Of a stretch of 64,000 nt of DNA, positions 8,898 to 18,812 are shown piece by piece (positions within the stretch are counted from its first letter, which is position 1; every line of letters begins with the position of its first letter). The position numbers were made by a program, and so were the translations under genes. This stretch comes from Rhodoplanes sp963712435 (lineage in GTDB: Bacteria > Pseudomonadota > Alphaproteobacteria > Rhizobiales > Xanthobacteraceae): NCBI GenBank assembly GCA_963712435.1, contig CAVQIB010000013.1, positions 186,001 through 250,000 of the forward strand, written 5' to 3'. Below the pieces are notes generated by a model that ran no database searches, was not told the DNA's origin, and saw only the letters and a program-made list of their open reading frames with translations.

Positions 8898-9754
8898 ACC
8901 TGCTTCACGCACGCTCCTTTCTGGCCGTCCTCGACAGGCGCGGATTCCGCGCCGCCGCGCGCGACCTGCAGCTTTCCCCGTCGACCGTCGTCGAGCACAT
9001 CAACCAGCTCGAAACCGAACTCTCCGCGCATCTGCTGGTGCGACGGCGCCGCGGATTCGCCCTCACCCCGCAAGGCGCGGCCTTCGTGCCCCTGGCGCGC
9101 GGACTTCTCGCGACCGCCGAGCGCGCCCGCGAGACCATCGCGTCGTCGCCATTGCGGATCGCGGCCGCGACCAATGTCGGCGTTTACATGCTGCTGTCCG
9201 TGCTCGCTGCATACCAGCGCGTCGATCCCCGTCCGACCGAGTTGTGGATCGGCGGCAATCCCGCGGTCGCCGACCGGCTGCGGGACGGGCGGGCCGATAT
9301 CGCGTTGACGGAATGGTGGGACGACCGGCCCGGCTTCCGCGTTCGCACATGGCGCCGCGAACCGCTCGTTCTGATCGTGGGGCCTGCGCATCCTTGGGCT
9401 TCCCGCAAGGGGGTGGCCGTCATGGATCTCGTCGGCCTCCGCATGCTGGGCGGCGAGGCCGGCACCGGAACCGGAACGCTGCTGCGCCGGACCGTCGGTC
9501 CGCTTGCCGACCGTATCGAGATCGTCAACGGGTTCGGCAGCACGGAGGGCGTCAAGCGCGCGGTCCGGGCCGGACTTGGCGTTTCGCTCGTCATTGCCTC
9601 GTCAGTGACCGACGAGGTTATGGCCGGGGACCTCGTCGCTCTGCCGCTTGTCGATGCCGACCTCGTCAAGGACATTCGCCTCGTCGTCCCCGACGCGCTG
9701 CCGGGAGGATCGGCCGCGGCGCGGTTTGCCGAATACGCGGTCAGCCGTGAATGA
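8891..9754 (+). CDS. LysR-family transcriptional regulator
   Basis: A 287-residue LysR-type regulator. The N-terminal winged helix (ARSFLAVLDRRGFRAAARDL, then SPSTVVEHINQLETEL, roughly residues 7-45) is followed by a linker and a two-lobed effector domain starting at LRIAAATNVGVYMLLSVL. The motif GFGSTEGVKRAVRAGLGVSL near the C-terminus is the usual second-lobe signature. ATG 8891 overlaps the stop of the PhnC remnant, so it may once have been co-transcribed with it. No divergent target gene is present, so the effector and regulon are unknown. Confidence 0.85.
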   Translation: MLNLLHARSFLAVLDRRGFRAAARDLQLSPSTVVEHINQLETELSAHLLVRRRRGFALTPQGAAFVPLARGLLATAERARETIASSPLRIAAATNVGVYMLLSVLAAYQRVDPRPTELWIGGNPAVADRLRDGRADIALTEWWDDRPGFRVRTWRREPLVLIVGPAHPWASRKGVAVMDLVGLRMLGGEAGTGTGTLLRRTVGPLADRIEIVNGFGSTEGVKRAVRAGLGVSLVIASSVTDEVMAGDLVALPLVDADLVKDIRLVVPDALPGGSAAARFAEYAVSRE

Positions 9755-9963
9755 CGCCGCGGGCGCAAAGCTGCGCAGGCCGGATCGAGGGCGGATGGGT
9801 CGCCGCCGGTCGACAGCGTCGTCGCAATCGCGAAGGCGGCGCGCCCCGACGCGGCGAGAACCTGAGCGATAGCATGAGCCCAGCTCATCGTCGTGCTGCT
9901 GAAGAGCCGCTCATGTTTGCGGCCGCACGGAGCGACGGAGGACGGTGTGGCGCATTTGCGCCG

Positions 9964-10356
9964 TCAGGGCCTGCTCCGACCGTTGCCGGCAGACCGCACC
10001 TTACGCGGGGTCACGCATCGCGCCGCGATGAACCTCTGAGCGTTCGGTGAGTCCGGCGCCAGGAGCCGAACGAGCTTTCTCGCTTCGGGCAAGGGGATAA
10101 GGCGCTCTCTGGCGAGCAATTGGACGATCAGCAGCGCCGCGCCGGCCTGCTGGCCGGTTCGATCCGCAACTGAACCGAGCGCGAGAAACAGGTTGCCGAG
10201 TTCGGCGCCCGGTCCACTCGGCAGAGTGCGAGTTTCCATCAACATGCGACGTCCCATGAGCAGCGATACATTGCGCCTATTCTCGGTCGACCTCACGCGC
10301 TTAGGGAGTGAGCCCGGTCCGTTCGCCGCCGCATGTGAAGACGTCATGTGCGACAT
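9964..10356 (-). CDS. Small hypothetical protein
   Basis: An open frame of 130 codons with no family that I recognise. The central part (ELGNLFLALGSVADRTGQQA, LIVQLLARERLIPLPEARKL) looks like an amphipathic helical protein. The first 35 residues look non-coding, so an internal start near 10245 (MLMETRTL) is plausible. The flanking stretches 9755-9963 and 10357-10528 show no other supportable gene. Coding status is doubtful. Confidence 0.3.
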   Translation of the reverse strand: MSHMTSSHAAANGPGSLPKRVRSTENRRNVSLLMGRRMLMETRTLPSGPGAELGNLFLALGSVADRTGQQAGAALLIVQLLARERLIPLPEARKLVRLLAPDSPNAQRFIAARCVTPRKVRSAGNGRSRP

Positions 10357-10528
10357 GACGGATCACCGCGAACAGCGGCCGTGACTTATCGTTATATTCT
10401 GACAGGAGGACAACAAATCGTACACAGGTACGTAATCGCCGATACCTAAGTACTGGCCGGCTGCAACCTTAGGCATTGGCCGGAGGAGATGCGCGGCGTG
10501 TTTTGTCGCGATCGCCGAAGGCGATCCT

Positions 10529-11320
10529 TCATTCGACCGGAGAGTGTTTGGGCGGCGCCTGATGGGCTTGCTTGCGCACCGAAACCGCATAGTTCCCCGG
10601 CGTTCTGTCCGCTTCGAGGTTGGGCGACACCACCGTGCGGTGAAACGCCTGCCAGTTTTCCGCGGACAGGTCCTTGAGCTCTTTCACCCGGAAATTCCGC
10701 AGGAACTTGTCGCCATAGACCTCCTTGCGGATGGGCTGGACCTGCAGGAACGGCGTGTCGTTTCTGAACTCGATCGGGGTGTCGGTCTTGGCGATCCGGA
10801 TATTGTCGAACAGCGGGCCGAACCACTCATCGGTTTCGATGATGCCCTCGAACATTTGGTAGGACGGGCTTCTCGGAAGGTTCGCGACGCTGCGGATCAG
10901 CAGGCTCCACCCTGGCGCGGTCTTGGCGATACAGCCGGTCCAGACCTGCAGTCCGCCGGGTTGAATGGAAGGCGTCAGGAACGGCGGCGTAAATCCTCGC
11001 ACCTCGGGCGGCGCAACTTGATTGAACCGCTCGGTGAGATGCGGATATTGCACGCCGTCGCGGGTGAGCGGCAGCCATTCGTCGACGCCGTCGTAGGTCC
11101 ACAGCATGTCGTGGCCGTCCCAAACAACCTTGAAGTTGATCGGGAGGAAGACGTGCCAGCCGAACGCAGAGGCCGTCGTGATGGCTTCGCAATAGCGCAG
11201 CGCCCGGGCCGGAATGGTGCCGCCGACGGCGCGATCGCCCCTGCGCGGGGGATGCGGATTCGGCACGATCTGGAAGAACTCGACCAGCGGGACATCGACT
11301 GGTTCGGCGGCGGCCATCAT
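10529..11320 (-). CDS. DUF6065-like protein
   Basis: A soluble 263-residue protein with no signal peptide. It resembles the DUF6065 family: an N-terminal VPLVEFFQIVPNPHPPRR, then RALRYCEAITTASAFGWHVF, LPINFKVVWDGHDMLWTYDG and LQVWTGCIAKTAPGWSLLIR, followed by IETDEWFGPLFDNIRI. The function of the family is not known to me. It is downstream of a 40-residue peptide gene on the same strand, separated by a very strong hairpin. That order (short peptide, attenuating hairpin, larger conserved protein) resembles peptide-modification or toxin-type loci, but no modifying activity can be assigned. The start may be 11320 or 11317. Confidence 0.65.
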   Translation of the reverse strand: MMAAAEPVDVPLVEFFQIVPNPHPPRRGDRAVGGTIPARALRYCEAITTASAFGWHVFLPINFKVVWDGHDMLWTYDGVDEWLPLTRDGVQYPHLTERFNQVAPPEVRGFTPPFLTPSIQPGGLQVWTGCIAKTAPGWSLLIRSVANLPRSPSYQMFEGIIETDEWFGPLFDNIRIAKTDTPIEFRNDTPFLQVQPIRKEVYGDKFLRNFRVKELKDLSAENWQAFHRTVVSPNLEADRTPGNYAVSVRKQAHQAPPKHSPVE

Positions 11321-11356
11321 GTTCCCTCAGATGCGGTGCGTCGCAGAGCACGGTGA

Positions 11357-11393
11357 TTGCGCATGGAAAGCGCGCTGCGCTTTCCATGTGCAA
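11357..11393. promoter_or_regulatory. 17-bp hairpin between peptide gene and DUF6065-like gene
   Basis: Bases 11357-11373 pair with 11377-11393 around a 3-base GCT loop; the core ATGGAAAGCGC / GCGCTTTCCAT is perfect and the stem has one G-T pair. There is no following T-run on the minus strand, so it looks more like an mRNA-stabilising or attenuating stem than a simple terminator. Confidence 0.6.
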
Positions 11394-11405
11394 TAAGGCC
11401 CAAGA

Positions 11406-11528
11406 TTACTTGGAGGGGCGGAAGATGGGAGCGCCTTCGCCCAGCTTCACCTTGCCTTCGTTCTGGGTCGCGGCGTCACGGATCACCTTGTCGCCCGCGC
11501 GGATCGGCTGCTTGGTGGTCTTCGTCAT
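11406..11528 (-). CDS. 40-residue basic peptide (unknown)
   Basis: A short gene with a clear ribosome-binding site (CCAGGAGAAGCACC before ATG 11528). The peptide begins MTKTTKQPIRAGDKVIRD and ends GEGAPIFRPSK. It is rich in Lys and Arg, has no Cys, no signal peptide and no membrane span. It precedes the DUF6065-like gene on the same strand. It could be a structural or regulatory peptide or a precursor for modification. The sequence alone does not decide, but the ribosome-binding site and the ordered position support translation. Confidence 0.55.
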   Translation of the reverse strand: MTKTTKQPIRAGDKVIRDAATQNEGKVKLGEGAPIFRPSK

Positions 11529-11760
11529 GGTGCTTCTCCTGGATTGAAGGGGGACGTCTATTCTCGATGGCCCCATCATTATCCAATCGCTTACGTCAAA
11601 CAAGAAATCATAAGGATTAAGGTTACCCGGCATAAGTATTGACCCGCGTATGCGCGTGATCAGGACTAAAGTATCCCCGCCGCCGGGACCTTCGACTGAT
11701 TCAATAAAGTCGCGCTTCGGACAATAATGGCCGCAAATAATTCCTTTAGGATTCCTGGCA

Positions 11761-12150
11761 ATGAAAGCGACCCGCGCGGCGCCCAAAGCCAAGCTTGTCG
11801 TCGTGATCGACGACGATGCCTTGGTGCTCGAGGCGACCGGAGGCCTGCTGCGCTCCTGGGGGTTCGAGGTCGTCACAGCCGAATCCTACGGCGCGGCCGT
11901 GAATCGTCTCATCGACATGGGACGACGGCCCGATCTGATCGTCTGCGACTATCGCCTGTCGGAAGGCGCAACCGGGATTGACGCAATCGAGAGGCTGCGG
12001 AACGCGTTTGCGATTCCGGCCCTTCTCATCAGCGGCGATGGGAGTTCGCCGCAATCCAGCGCCGCCAGCGGCGCGTATCAGCTATTGCACAAGCCGGTGA
12101 ACGCAGCGACGCTTCGCGCGCTGGTCGACGCCTCCGTGCTGCAACCGTGA
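11761..12150 (+). CDS. Single-domain response regulator
   Basis: A 129-residue stand-alone receiver domain with no output domain. The phosphorylation pocket is visible: VVVIDDDALVLEATG (acidic pair), LIVCDYRLSEG (phospho-acceptor Asp), LLISGDG (Thr/Ser position) and LLHKPVNAATLRALV (Lys). It closely resembles the C-terminal receiver of the hybrid kinase at 13579-15881, which shares the GGLLRSWGF/Y element and the LHKPV motif, so the two are probably paralogs and may share a phosphorelay. The 230 bases before it (11529-11760) hold no other gene. Confidence 0.85.
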   Translation: MKATRAAPKAKLVVVIDDDALVLEATGGLLRSWGFEVVTAESYGAAVNRLIDMGRRPDLIVCDYRLSEGATGIDAIERLRNAFAIPALLISGDGSSPQSSAASGAYQLLHKPVNAATLRALVDASVLQP

Positions 12151-12227
12151 AATATCGTTCTCATCCGACCCGCGGGAGTGCGCCGCCGCCCGGCTCGCTC
12201 GGGGAGAAGTGAGATACGCTGCGTCGG

Positions 12228-13232
12228 TCATTCGATGAGGGCGTCAGCGCCGGCGATGAGCACGCGCGGCACGGCGAGGCCAAGGTCTCTGGCCGTCTTG
12301 AGATTGATCACGAGCTCGAACTTGGTTGGCGCCTGGACCGGAAGGTCTGCCGGGTTCGCGCCGCGGAGAATGCGACTGACATACACCGAGGCGCGCCTGA
12401 AGAGGTCGACCGCGTCGACCCCGTAGGACAGCAGCCCTCCCGCCTCGGCGAAGTAACGATAGGGATAGATCGCTGGGATGCGGTAGCGCGCTGCGAGCGC
12501 GATGAACAGCTCACGATGGACCACCATAAAGTTATCCGGCAAGACAATAAAGCTAATGTCAGGCATGGCGGCGAGTTGCGCGATCCTCGTTTCAATCTCG
12601 GCCGCGTTGTGGACCTGAACTGTTATCGGGTCGATTTTGAATTGCTTTGCTGCGTCGAAAAATGACGGGAGAAAAAACGCTCCTGCGGCAGGCACGGAGT
12701 TTGGATTGTAGATGATGGCGACGCGGGCGAGCTGCGGGATCATCTCTCTCAGCATCGACAAGTATTTGCCGGTGATGGTGGCCTGCAGCAGGGTGAATCC
12801 CGTGGCGTTGCCGCCTGGTCGCGCCATGCTCGCGACGAACTTGCTGCCGATCGGATCGGTCACGGCAACGAACACGATCGGAATCGTGCGCGTCACCCGC
12901 CTCAGCGCTTCGACGACGGGGGTGCTGTGGCCGAGTATGCAGTCGGGCTTAAGTTCGGCAAGCTCGTTGGCAAAGGCCTGCATGCGGTCGAACTCGCCGC
13001 CGGAGAACCGATACTCAATGCGAAGGTCCTTGCCGAGGGACCAGCCCTCCTTTTCGAGACCCTGCTCGAAGGCTTTGGTGCGCGCCTCGCTCTCGGCGTC
13101 GTTCGCGAATCCCATCAGCACCCCGACGGTGCGCGGGCGGGTCGCCTGCTGTGCAACCGCAGGAACGGGCCGGCTCGCGAGCGCACAGCCGAGAATAGCC
13201 ATGAACGCGCGACGCCCAAGCAGCATTGCCAT
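12228..13232 (-). CDS. ABC transporter substrate-binding protein (ABC_sub_bind family)
   Basis: A 334-residue exported protein. The start at 13232 (MAMLLGRRAFMAILG) gives a signal peptide ending at VPAVAQQ. The mature part follows the ABC_sub_bind family: RPRTVGVLMGFANDAESEAR, GWSLGKDLRIEYRF, VFVAVTDPIGSKFVASMARP, GGNATGFTLLQ and GGLLSYGVDAVDLFRRA, with VINLKTARDLGLAVP at the end. Such proteins are abundant orphan binding proteins in Bradyrhizobiaceae-type genomes and their ligands are mostly unknown. No permease or ATPase is adjacent. The gene is intact. Confidence 0.85.
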   Translation of the reverse strand: MAMLLGRRAFMAILGCALASRPVPAVAQQATRPRTVGVLMGFANDAESEARTKAFEQGLEKEGWSLGKDLRIEYRFSGGEFDRMQAFANELAELKPDCILGHSTPVVEALRRVTRTIPIVFVAVTDPIGSKFVASMARPGGNATGFTLLQATITGKYLSMLREMIPQLARVAIIYNPNSVPAAGAFFLPSFFDAAKQFKIDPITVQVHNAAEIETRIAQLAAMPDISFIVLPDNFMVVHRELFIALAARYRIPAIYPYRYFAEAGGLLSYGVDAVDLFRRASVYVSRILRGANPADLPVQAPTKFELVINLKTARDLGLAVPRVLIAGADALIE

Positions 13233-13578
13233 TCGTCCCGTGCCGGGTGCTCGGACCTGATATCGGCCGGCGGCCGGTCCGCCACTATGCGACCGGACCC
13301 ATGCGCGCCACAAGCGCAGACGCGAGCGCGAGGAACGGCGTCTGCTGCATTTTGCCGCGTTCATGGATGAATGCTGCGGCAAAGCGTGCAATCCGTTCGC
13401 AGAGGGCGTTGTTGCGCTCGGTCTTTCTGTCGTCCTAATGACGGATCGCGCCTCTGGAATGCCGCGCGGGCAAACCGACGCGAACAAGCCTGGATTGTGT
13501 CGACTGCGCGGATCGCGCAAACGCTTTGCTCGACGGAGTTGCAGATGACATTATGGCGGCGGGAGCGCAGGTGACCGC

Positions 13579-15881
13579 ATGAAACTGGTCGCGGACAGCC
13601 GCAGAGCGGGCGACGGGGATCTCAGGCCCCGGCGCGGCCGGCTGTTTCGCAAATACGCGGCGACCTTCGTCGCCGTCGTCTGCCTGGCGCTGGTCGTCAA
13701 CGGCCTGTCCGATATCTGGTTCTCATACCAGGAGCAGAAGACGCTGCTCACGCGTATTCAGCGCGGTCAGGCCGAAGCGGCCGCCGAAAAGATCACGCAA
13801 TTCCTCAAGGAGATCGAAGCCCAATTGGCCTGGGCCACGCAACTGCCTTGGAGCACGAGAACGCTCGACGAATGGCGGTTTGACGCCGTCCGGTTGATGC
13901 GCCGATTGCCGGCCGTCACCGAAATCACGCAACTCGATGCACGGGGCCGCGAGCAATTCCGCGTGTCGCGGGAGGCGCCGGACGTGGTCGGCAGCCAAAA
14001 AGACTTTTCGCACGATCCCGCTTTCATCGAGGCGATGAAGAACAAGGTGTATTTCGGGCCGGTCGATTTCGTTCGTGAATCGGAACCCTATATGACGATC
14101 GCCTTGGCCGGCGCGCATCGCGAATACGGCGTGATCGTCGCCCGGGTGAATCTCAAATTCATCTGGGAGGTGGTGTCGAAAATCCGCGTCGGCAATCGTG
14201 GGCACGCCTATGTCATCGATGCGCAGGGCCGCCTGATCGCCGATCCGGATATCAGCCAGGTGTTGCGCAACACCGATTTGTCCCATCTGGCCCATGTGCA
14301 AGGCGGCGCGCGCGGCGGGCAGCGCTGAGCCGGATGAGCATCCGCAGGCCGTCGACATCAGGGGTCGGCACGTGTTGAGCGCGCATGCCGTTGTGGCGCC
14401 GCTCGACTGGCTCCTGTTTGTCGAGTTGCCCCTCGATGAGGCCTATGCCCCGCTCTACGCTTCGATCAAGCGTTCGGGCTTCTTGCTCCTGGCGTCGCTT
14501 GCGCTTGCGGTTTTGGCCGCGCTGTTGCTTGCGCACAGGATGGTCGTGCCGATCCGATCCCTGCACCGCAGCGCCGCGCGCATCGCCAGCGGCGATCTCG
14601 CGCAACGCATTTCGATCGACACGGGCGACGAGCTGGAAGCGCTCGGCGATCAGTTCAACGACATGGCGGTCCGGCTGCGGGACTCGTATGCGACGCTCGA
14701 GCGCAAGGTCGAGGAGCGGACGCGCCAGCTCGAAATCGCCAACCAGGCGAAGTCCCGTTTCCTCGCGGCGGCGAGCCACGATCTGCGGCAGCCCTTGCAC
14801 GCGCTCGGCCTGTTCGTCGCGCAGCTGCAGGGCCGCACCAAGGCGGCCGAACGCCGGCAGCTCGTCTCCCGCATCGATGCGGCGCTCGCGGCGATGAATG
14901 AGCTGTTCAATGCGTTGCTCGATATTTCCAAGCTGGACGCTGGCGTGCTTACGCCGACCATCACGGAGTTTCCCGCCGCGCAGCTGCTCAAGCGGGTGGA
15001 AACGACCTTCGCCGGCGCGGCGCGGGAGAAGGGCCTGTCATTGCGCGTGGTCAACAGCACGGCCTGGGTGCGTAGCGACTTCATCCTTCTCGAGCGGATC
15101 GTGTTCAATCTGGTCTCGAACGCTCTGCGCTACACGAACAGCGGACGCGTGGTTGTCGGCTGCCGTCGTCGCGGCGAGCGTCTGCGCATCGAGATCTGGG
15201 ATACCGGAATCGGCGTGCCGCCGGATCAGCACAAGAACATCTTCGGCGAGTTCTATCGCCTCGGCGAACCGGGTCACGAGCGCCGTGCGGGCCTCGGTCT
15301 CGGCCTCGCCATCGTCGACCGGTTGTGCCGGCTGCTTGAACACCCGATCAGCCTGACCTCGACCGTCGGCAAGGGCTCCTGCTTTTCCGTCGCGGCGCCG
15401 CGCGTCGCGGCGCCGGCCGCGATCGCCAAACCCGTCGCGATCCGCGCGCCGCTCGGCATGGCGAGCGGCAAGCTGGTCGCGGTGATCGATGACGATCCGC
15501 TGGTGCTGGATGGAATGGGCGGATTGCTGCGAAGCTGGGGCTATCGTGTCGTCACGGGCGAGGACGACGCCGCCGCGCTCGCCAAGCTTGCCGACTACGA
15601 TACTCCGCCCGACTTGATCGTTTCAGACTATCGGCTGCTCGACGGCAGAACCGGCGTCGAGGTCATCGAGCGGCTTGCGAACCGAGCTCTCCGCCGACAT
15701 CCCGGCGTTCCTGGTCAGCGGCGACATCGATCCGACGCTGCTACGCGAAGCCCGGATCAACGGCTACCATATGTTGCACAAGCCGGTCGAGCCGATGACC
15801 CTGCGGGCTCTCGTCACGCAGCTTCTGAGAAAACAGGTCTCCGCGCCCACGGCGAAGGGCGTGCAGCGCGCGCATGGATAA
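13579..15881 (+). pseudogene. Hybrid sensor histidine kinase / response regulator, two frameshifts
   Basis: Segment 1 (frame from 13579) has a membrane span (FVAVVCLALVVNGLSDI) and a periplasmic Cache-like sensor domain ending near GRLIADPDISQVLRNTDLSH. The frame is lost around 14300-14325. Segment 2 has the second membrane span, a HAMP region (VVPIRSLHRSAARIASGDLA), the kinase box SHDLRQPLHALGLFV with the phospho-accepting His, the ATPase motifs VFNLVSNALRYT and DTGIGVPP, and a receiver domain. A second shift near 15675 moves the rest of the receiver (ADIPAFLVSGDID and LHKPVEPMTLRAL) to a third frame. Two one-base corrections restore about 767 residues. The signal is unknown. Its 3' end faces the NarL-type regulator. 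Confidence 0.75.
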
Positions 15882-15894
15882 GCCCGAACAAGGC

Positions 15895-16579
15895 TCAAGA
15901 GGTCAGAGCATCCCGCGGAGTTGTGCTGACTGGGAATTCCCAGCCCAATTGATTGGCTGCAATCACCGCCTCGGTGCGGTTGGACACCTTGAGCGCCTTC
16001 AGGATCGCAGTGACGTGATTCTTCACCGTCGGCTCGGCGAGATTGAGCGTGCGGCAGATGAGCTTGTTGTTCTTGCCCTGCATCATGAGCGCGAGCACGT
16101 CGAGCTGACGATCGGTCAGCCCGAGATCGGAGGGCGAGGTTTTCTGCACGGGCGGCGCCGGGGAGGGCGAGGACAGCGCTTCGCGGGCGAGAATCTCCGG
16201 CGGAATATAGATGCCGCCGGCGAAACACCAGCTTCAGCGCGCTGATCATCACTTCGCGTTTGGCTGACTTCGGAATGTATCCGAGCGCGCCGCAATCGAG
16301 CGCCTTGAGAACGACCGTGCGGTCCTGCAGGGCCGACAGGACCACGACGGTGATGGCCGGGTGGTGCTCGCGCAATTCCGCCAGCACCTCGAAGCCGTCG
16401 CGATCCGGCAGGTTCAGGTCGAGCAGGATAAGGCCGATATCGGCGTGATCAGCGATGATTTGCATGGCTTGGCTACTGGTCGACGCATCGAGCAAAATGG
16501 CGTCGCGCTTCAGTTCCTTGAGGACGCCGCGCAGCGCCTCGCGGATGAGCACGTGATCGTCGATCACAAGAATTTTCAT
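15895..16579 (-). pseudogene. NarL/FixJ-type response regulator, one frameshift
   Basis: From ATG 16579 (MKILVIDDHVLIREALRGVL) the receiver domain is complete: LILLDLNLPDRDGFEVL carries the phospho-acceptor Asp and LGYIPKSAKREVMISAL the conserved Lys. Near 16221 an extra C shifts the frame. The LuxR-type helix-turn-helix (LGLTDRQLDVLALMMQGKNN, then AEPTVKNHVTAILKALKVS) continues in the next frame to the stop at 15895. One base correction restores a normal-length protein of about 228 residues. It is convergent with the hybrid kinase and may be its partner. Confidence 0.75.
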
Positions 16580-16621
16580 CAGGCACACAATCCCTGTCGA
16601 GCCGAACCGAGAATACGTCAT

Positions 16622-17079
16622 TCGGACGACTTATGTATGCATTGTCGGCCTCACAGTCGTCCGGACCGGGATACTTTGTTCGACCTGACCTTCCGACGCA
16701 AAGCTTCGATGGTTGCCGGTTCGCACATTCGCCCGCGCTACGCGCGGGACGTTGGTCACTCATGACGCTCACGTCACCCGCAGCATGCGCCCAAGTCGCT
16801 TGCTGAAATTCGCTATATGAATGCCGGCGCGGGAGCAAGCAGGCGCGGGTGGTTCGAAGATTTGCAAGGACAGGCCTCGGCGCGCGCGACATAGCTTGTG
16901 GTTGCATCGTTGAGGTGTCGAGCTTGGCGGCGCAGATCGCTCGCCGCACTGGACGGTGCGATCAACCGGCGTCGCGCCCCGCGCGCAGCTGATCCGCGCG
17001 CGCGCGCCGGCGAGCTTGTCGAACGCGGCCGCCGCGTTCAAGGCACGCGAAAGGTCAGGACGGAAGGCGGCGGGGCGGC
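16622..17079. other. Intergenic stretch, no supportable gene
   Basis: This 458-base gap between the NarL-type regulator and the XRE regulator has only short overlapping open frames with no ribosome-binding site and no family resemblance. I see no RNA gene or clear repeat in it. Confidence 0.5.
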
Positions 17080-17493
17080 TTAGCTATCGCCATCGCCCGT
17101 GCGCCATGCGGGGAGCGCCTGGGCCGCCATGTGTTCGGTGAGTTCGGCAATCGAGCGCCGCAGGTCCATGTCCTCGAGGGTGCAGAACGCCTGCATCAGA
17201 CGCAACACGTACGGTTCCGTCAGCATGGCGACGGGCGATGCTCCGGCATCTTCGCTCGCGGTCTGATGCGCCCCCTCGAAGAAGGCGGTGATCGGGACGC
17301 CGAGAACGGAAGCGATCCTGAACAGCCGACCGCTGCCGACGCGATTGGTTCCGTTTTCGTATTTCTGCACCTGCTGGAAGGTCACGTCGATCTTCCTCCC
17401 GAGCTCCGTTTGCGACATTTTACGGTCCTGGCGAAGGATCCTGATGTTGCGGCCAACCAGCATGTCGACGGCGTCGCGACGCCTTTCCCCCAT
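17080..17493 (-). CDS. XRE-family helix-turn-helix regulator
   Basis: A 137-residue DNA-binding protein. The start at 17493 is favoured over 17517 because GAGGAGG lies seven bases upstream. The Cro/CI-type helix-turn-helix is LVGRNIRILRQDRKMSQTEL, then GRKIDVTFQQVQKYENGTNR (about residues 13-52), followed by RLFRIASVLGVPITAFFEGA. The C-terminal part is helical and of unknown function. This architecture is common in Rhizobiales, where several copies regulate stress and symbiosis genes. No target gene is evident nearby. Confidence 0.85.
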   Translation of the reverse strand: MGERRRDAVDMLVGRNIRILRQDRKMSQTELGRKIDVTFQQVQKYENGTNRVGSGRLFRIASVLGVPITAFFEGAHQTASEDAGASPVAMLTEPYVLRLMQAFCTLEDMDLRRSIAELTEHMAAQALPAWRTGDGDS

Positions 17494-17953
17494 GGTTTTG
17501 TCCTCCTCGGGCGACAAGAGCGATAGGTCCCGCTTTCTGCGGGCCTGCTTTGGTGTGCTTTGTTGCGGTGCAGCTTCTAAGAGGCGTCTGTCGCGCGTCT
17601 CGCATGCAGGCGAAGCCTCGGGCTTGTCTTGCTTCGGACGTAGCGAGAATGTCCTGTTCGGGCGGTGCGCGGATAACCCATATACGCCGCGCGCCCCGCC
17701 AGGCAGAGCGGTAGATCATCCGATTTTGAGACTAAAGTATCTTGCACGCCAAGACCTTTGAATGATTTGTTTCACGGACAGGCGGCCATACTATGCCGAA
17801 AAATACTGGGCTGGAAAGCCCCTGAGCGATCGACGGGGCGCCGAAATCGATGGTTCGAGGATTACGGATTCGGTTCACCTGCGCGAGGAGTGTGGCAATG
17901 TCGTCGGCTCGTCGCCGGCCATCCTCTCGGTGGCCGGCCGAAAGTGGGGGCAT

Positions 17954-18298
17954 ATGAGCTGTAGCGAACGTGTCGAGCACGAGCAAGAACGCGAATGCGA
18001 TCTCGCGAGCGTGGTGCAAACCCTCGTCGAACAGGCGGGCAATAGCGCACAAGTGCTCGAATGCTATTACTGGACCCAGGAGCCCGGGCTGCTGGAATTG
18101 ATCCGGGCGTTCCTCGCCATGCCGGTCGAGGCGCGGACCACGCTGCGGGCATTTTTCGCGGCCGCGGTCGTCCGGAACTCGATCACCGCATCGGTCGACT
18201 CCGCCGGCACGCTCACGCTCCGTTCGCCGGAAGCAGCGGCCGTGCTGTCCAGTCTGTTCGGCCATGGTCGTTACGAATCGACGCGCTATCTGGTCTGA
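17954..18298 (+). CDS. Small hypothetical protein
   Basis: The frame is open from 17762, but the stretch that looks like protein begins at ATG 17954 (MSCSERVEHEQERECDLASV), preceded by GTGGGGGC. The 114-residue product has a helical, weakly hydrophobic middle (LLELIRAFLAMPVEARTTLR, AFFAAAVVRNSITASVD). It has no known family and no signal peptide. It is a stand-alone gene between two regulators. Confidence 0.4.
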   Translation: MSCSERVEHEQERECDLASVVQTLVEQAGNSAQVLECYYWTQEPGLLELIRAFLAMPVEARTTLRAFFAAAVVRNSITASVDSAGTLTLRSPEAAAVLSSLFGHGRYESTRYLV

Positions 18299-18546
18299 AA
18301 AGTTTGATCCGTCGGTCGCCGATGCGAGCACGGACCGGACGGAAGCGGCGCGGCGATCACGGTCGCCAAGGCCAGAGCAGCGACAAGCCTTTCATGGTCG
18401 TGCTCCTTTCACGCGTGGATATGACCAGACGGATGTAGCGAACCGTCCGGCCGGTGCTTGCTTGAGATTGCTGGAGCTGGTCCGCGCTTGCGCTGACGCA
18501 AAATCCGGTCAAGTTGATTTTATCCGCTCATTCCCGCAAGCGTGAA

Positions 18547-18607
18547 TCCCGCTTTCTTGGGTTTCTGGATCCCCGCTTTCGCGTCGCTTTCGCGGGGACG
18601 AGCGGGA
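18547..18607. repeat. Nested inverted repeat in a 514-base intergenic region
   Basis: TCCCGCT at 18547 pairs with AGCGGGA at 18601, and inside it CCCCGC at 18571 pairs with GCGGGG at 18592. This is a REP-like structure typical of alphaproteobacterial intergenic DNA. The rest of 18299-18812 shows no supportable gene. Confidence 0.45.
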
Positions 18608-18812
18608 ACTGATTCAATCCAATCGGAACCGCGCTAACCGGCGAACAACACGCGAGACCGCTGTCCCGAGCCCGTCGTCGTCAAGAGTCACCGCCACGAA
18701 ACGGCGACGAAAATCCCGCCGGGCGCCGTTCTGGCGGTGCGCAAGGGAAACAATAAACCGGTAACCTGATTCCCGGCTGCCGCTCTCACCGCCCGCCGGT
18801 TCGCTCTTTCGA

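Noticed and set aside
13226..13574. Small plus-strand frames upstream of the hybrid kinase
   Set aside because: Short, mutually overlapping and without start signals; this is more likely the leader region of the kinase gene.
16473..17041. Small frames between the NarL-type and XRE regulators
   Set aside because: No ribosome-binding site, biased composition, no similarity recognised.
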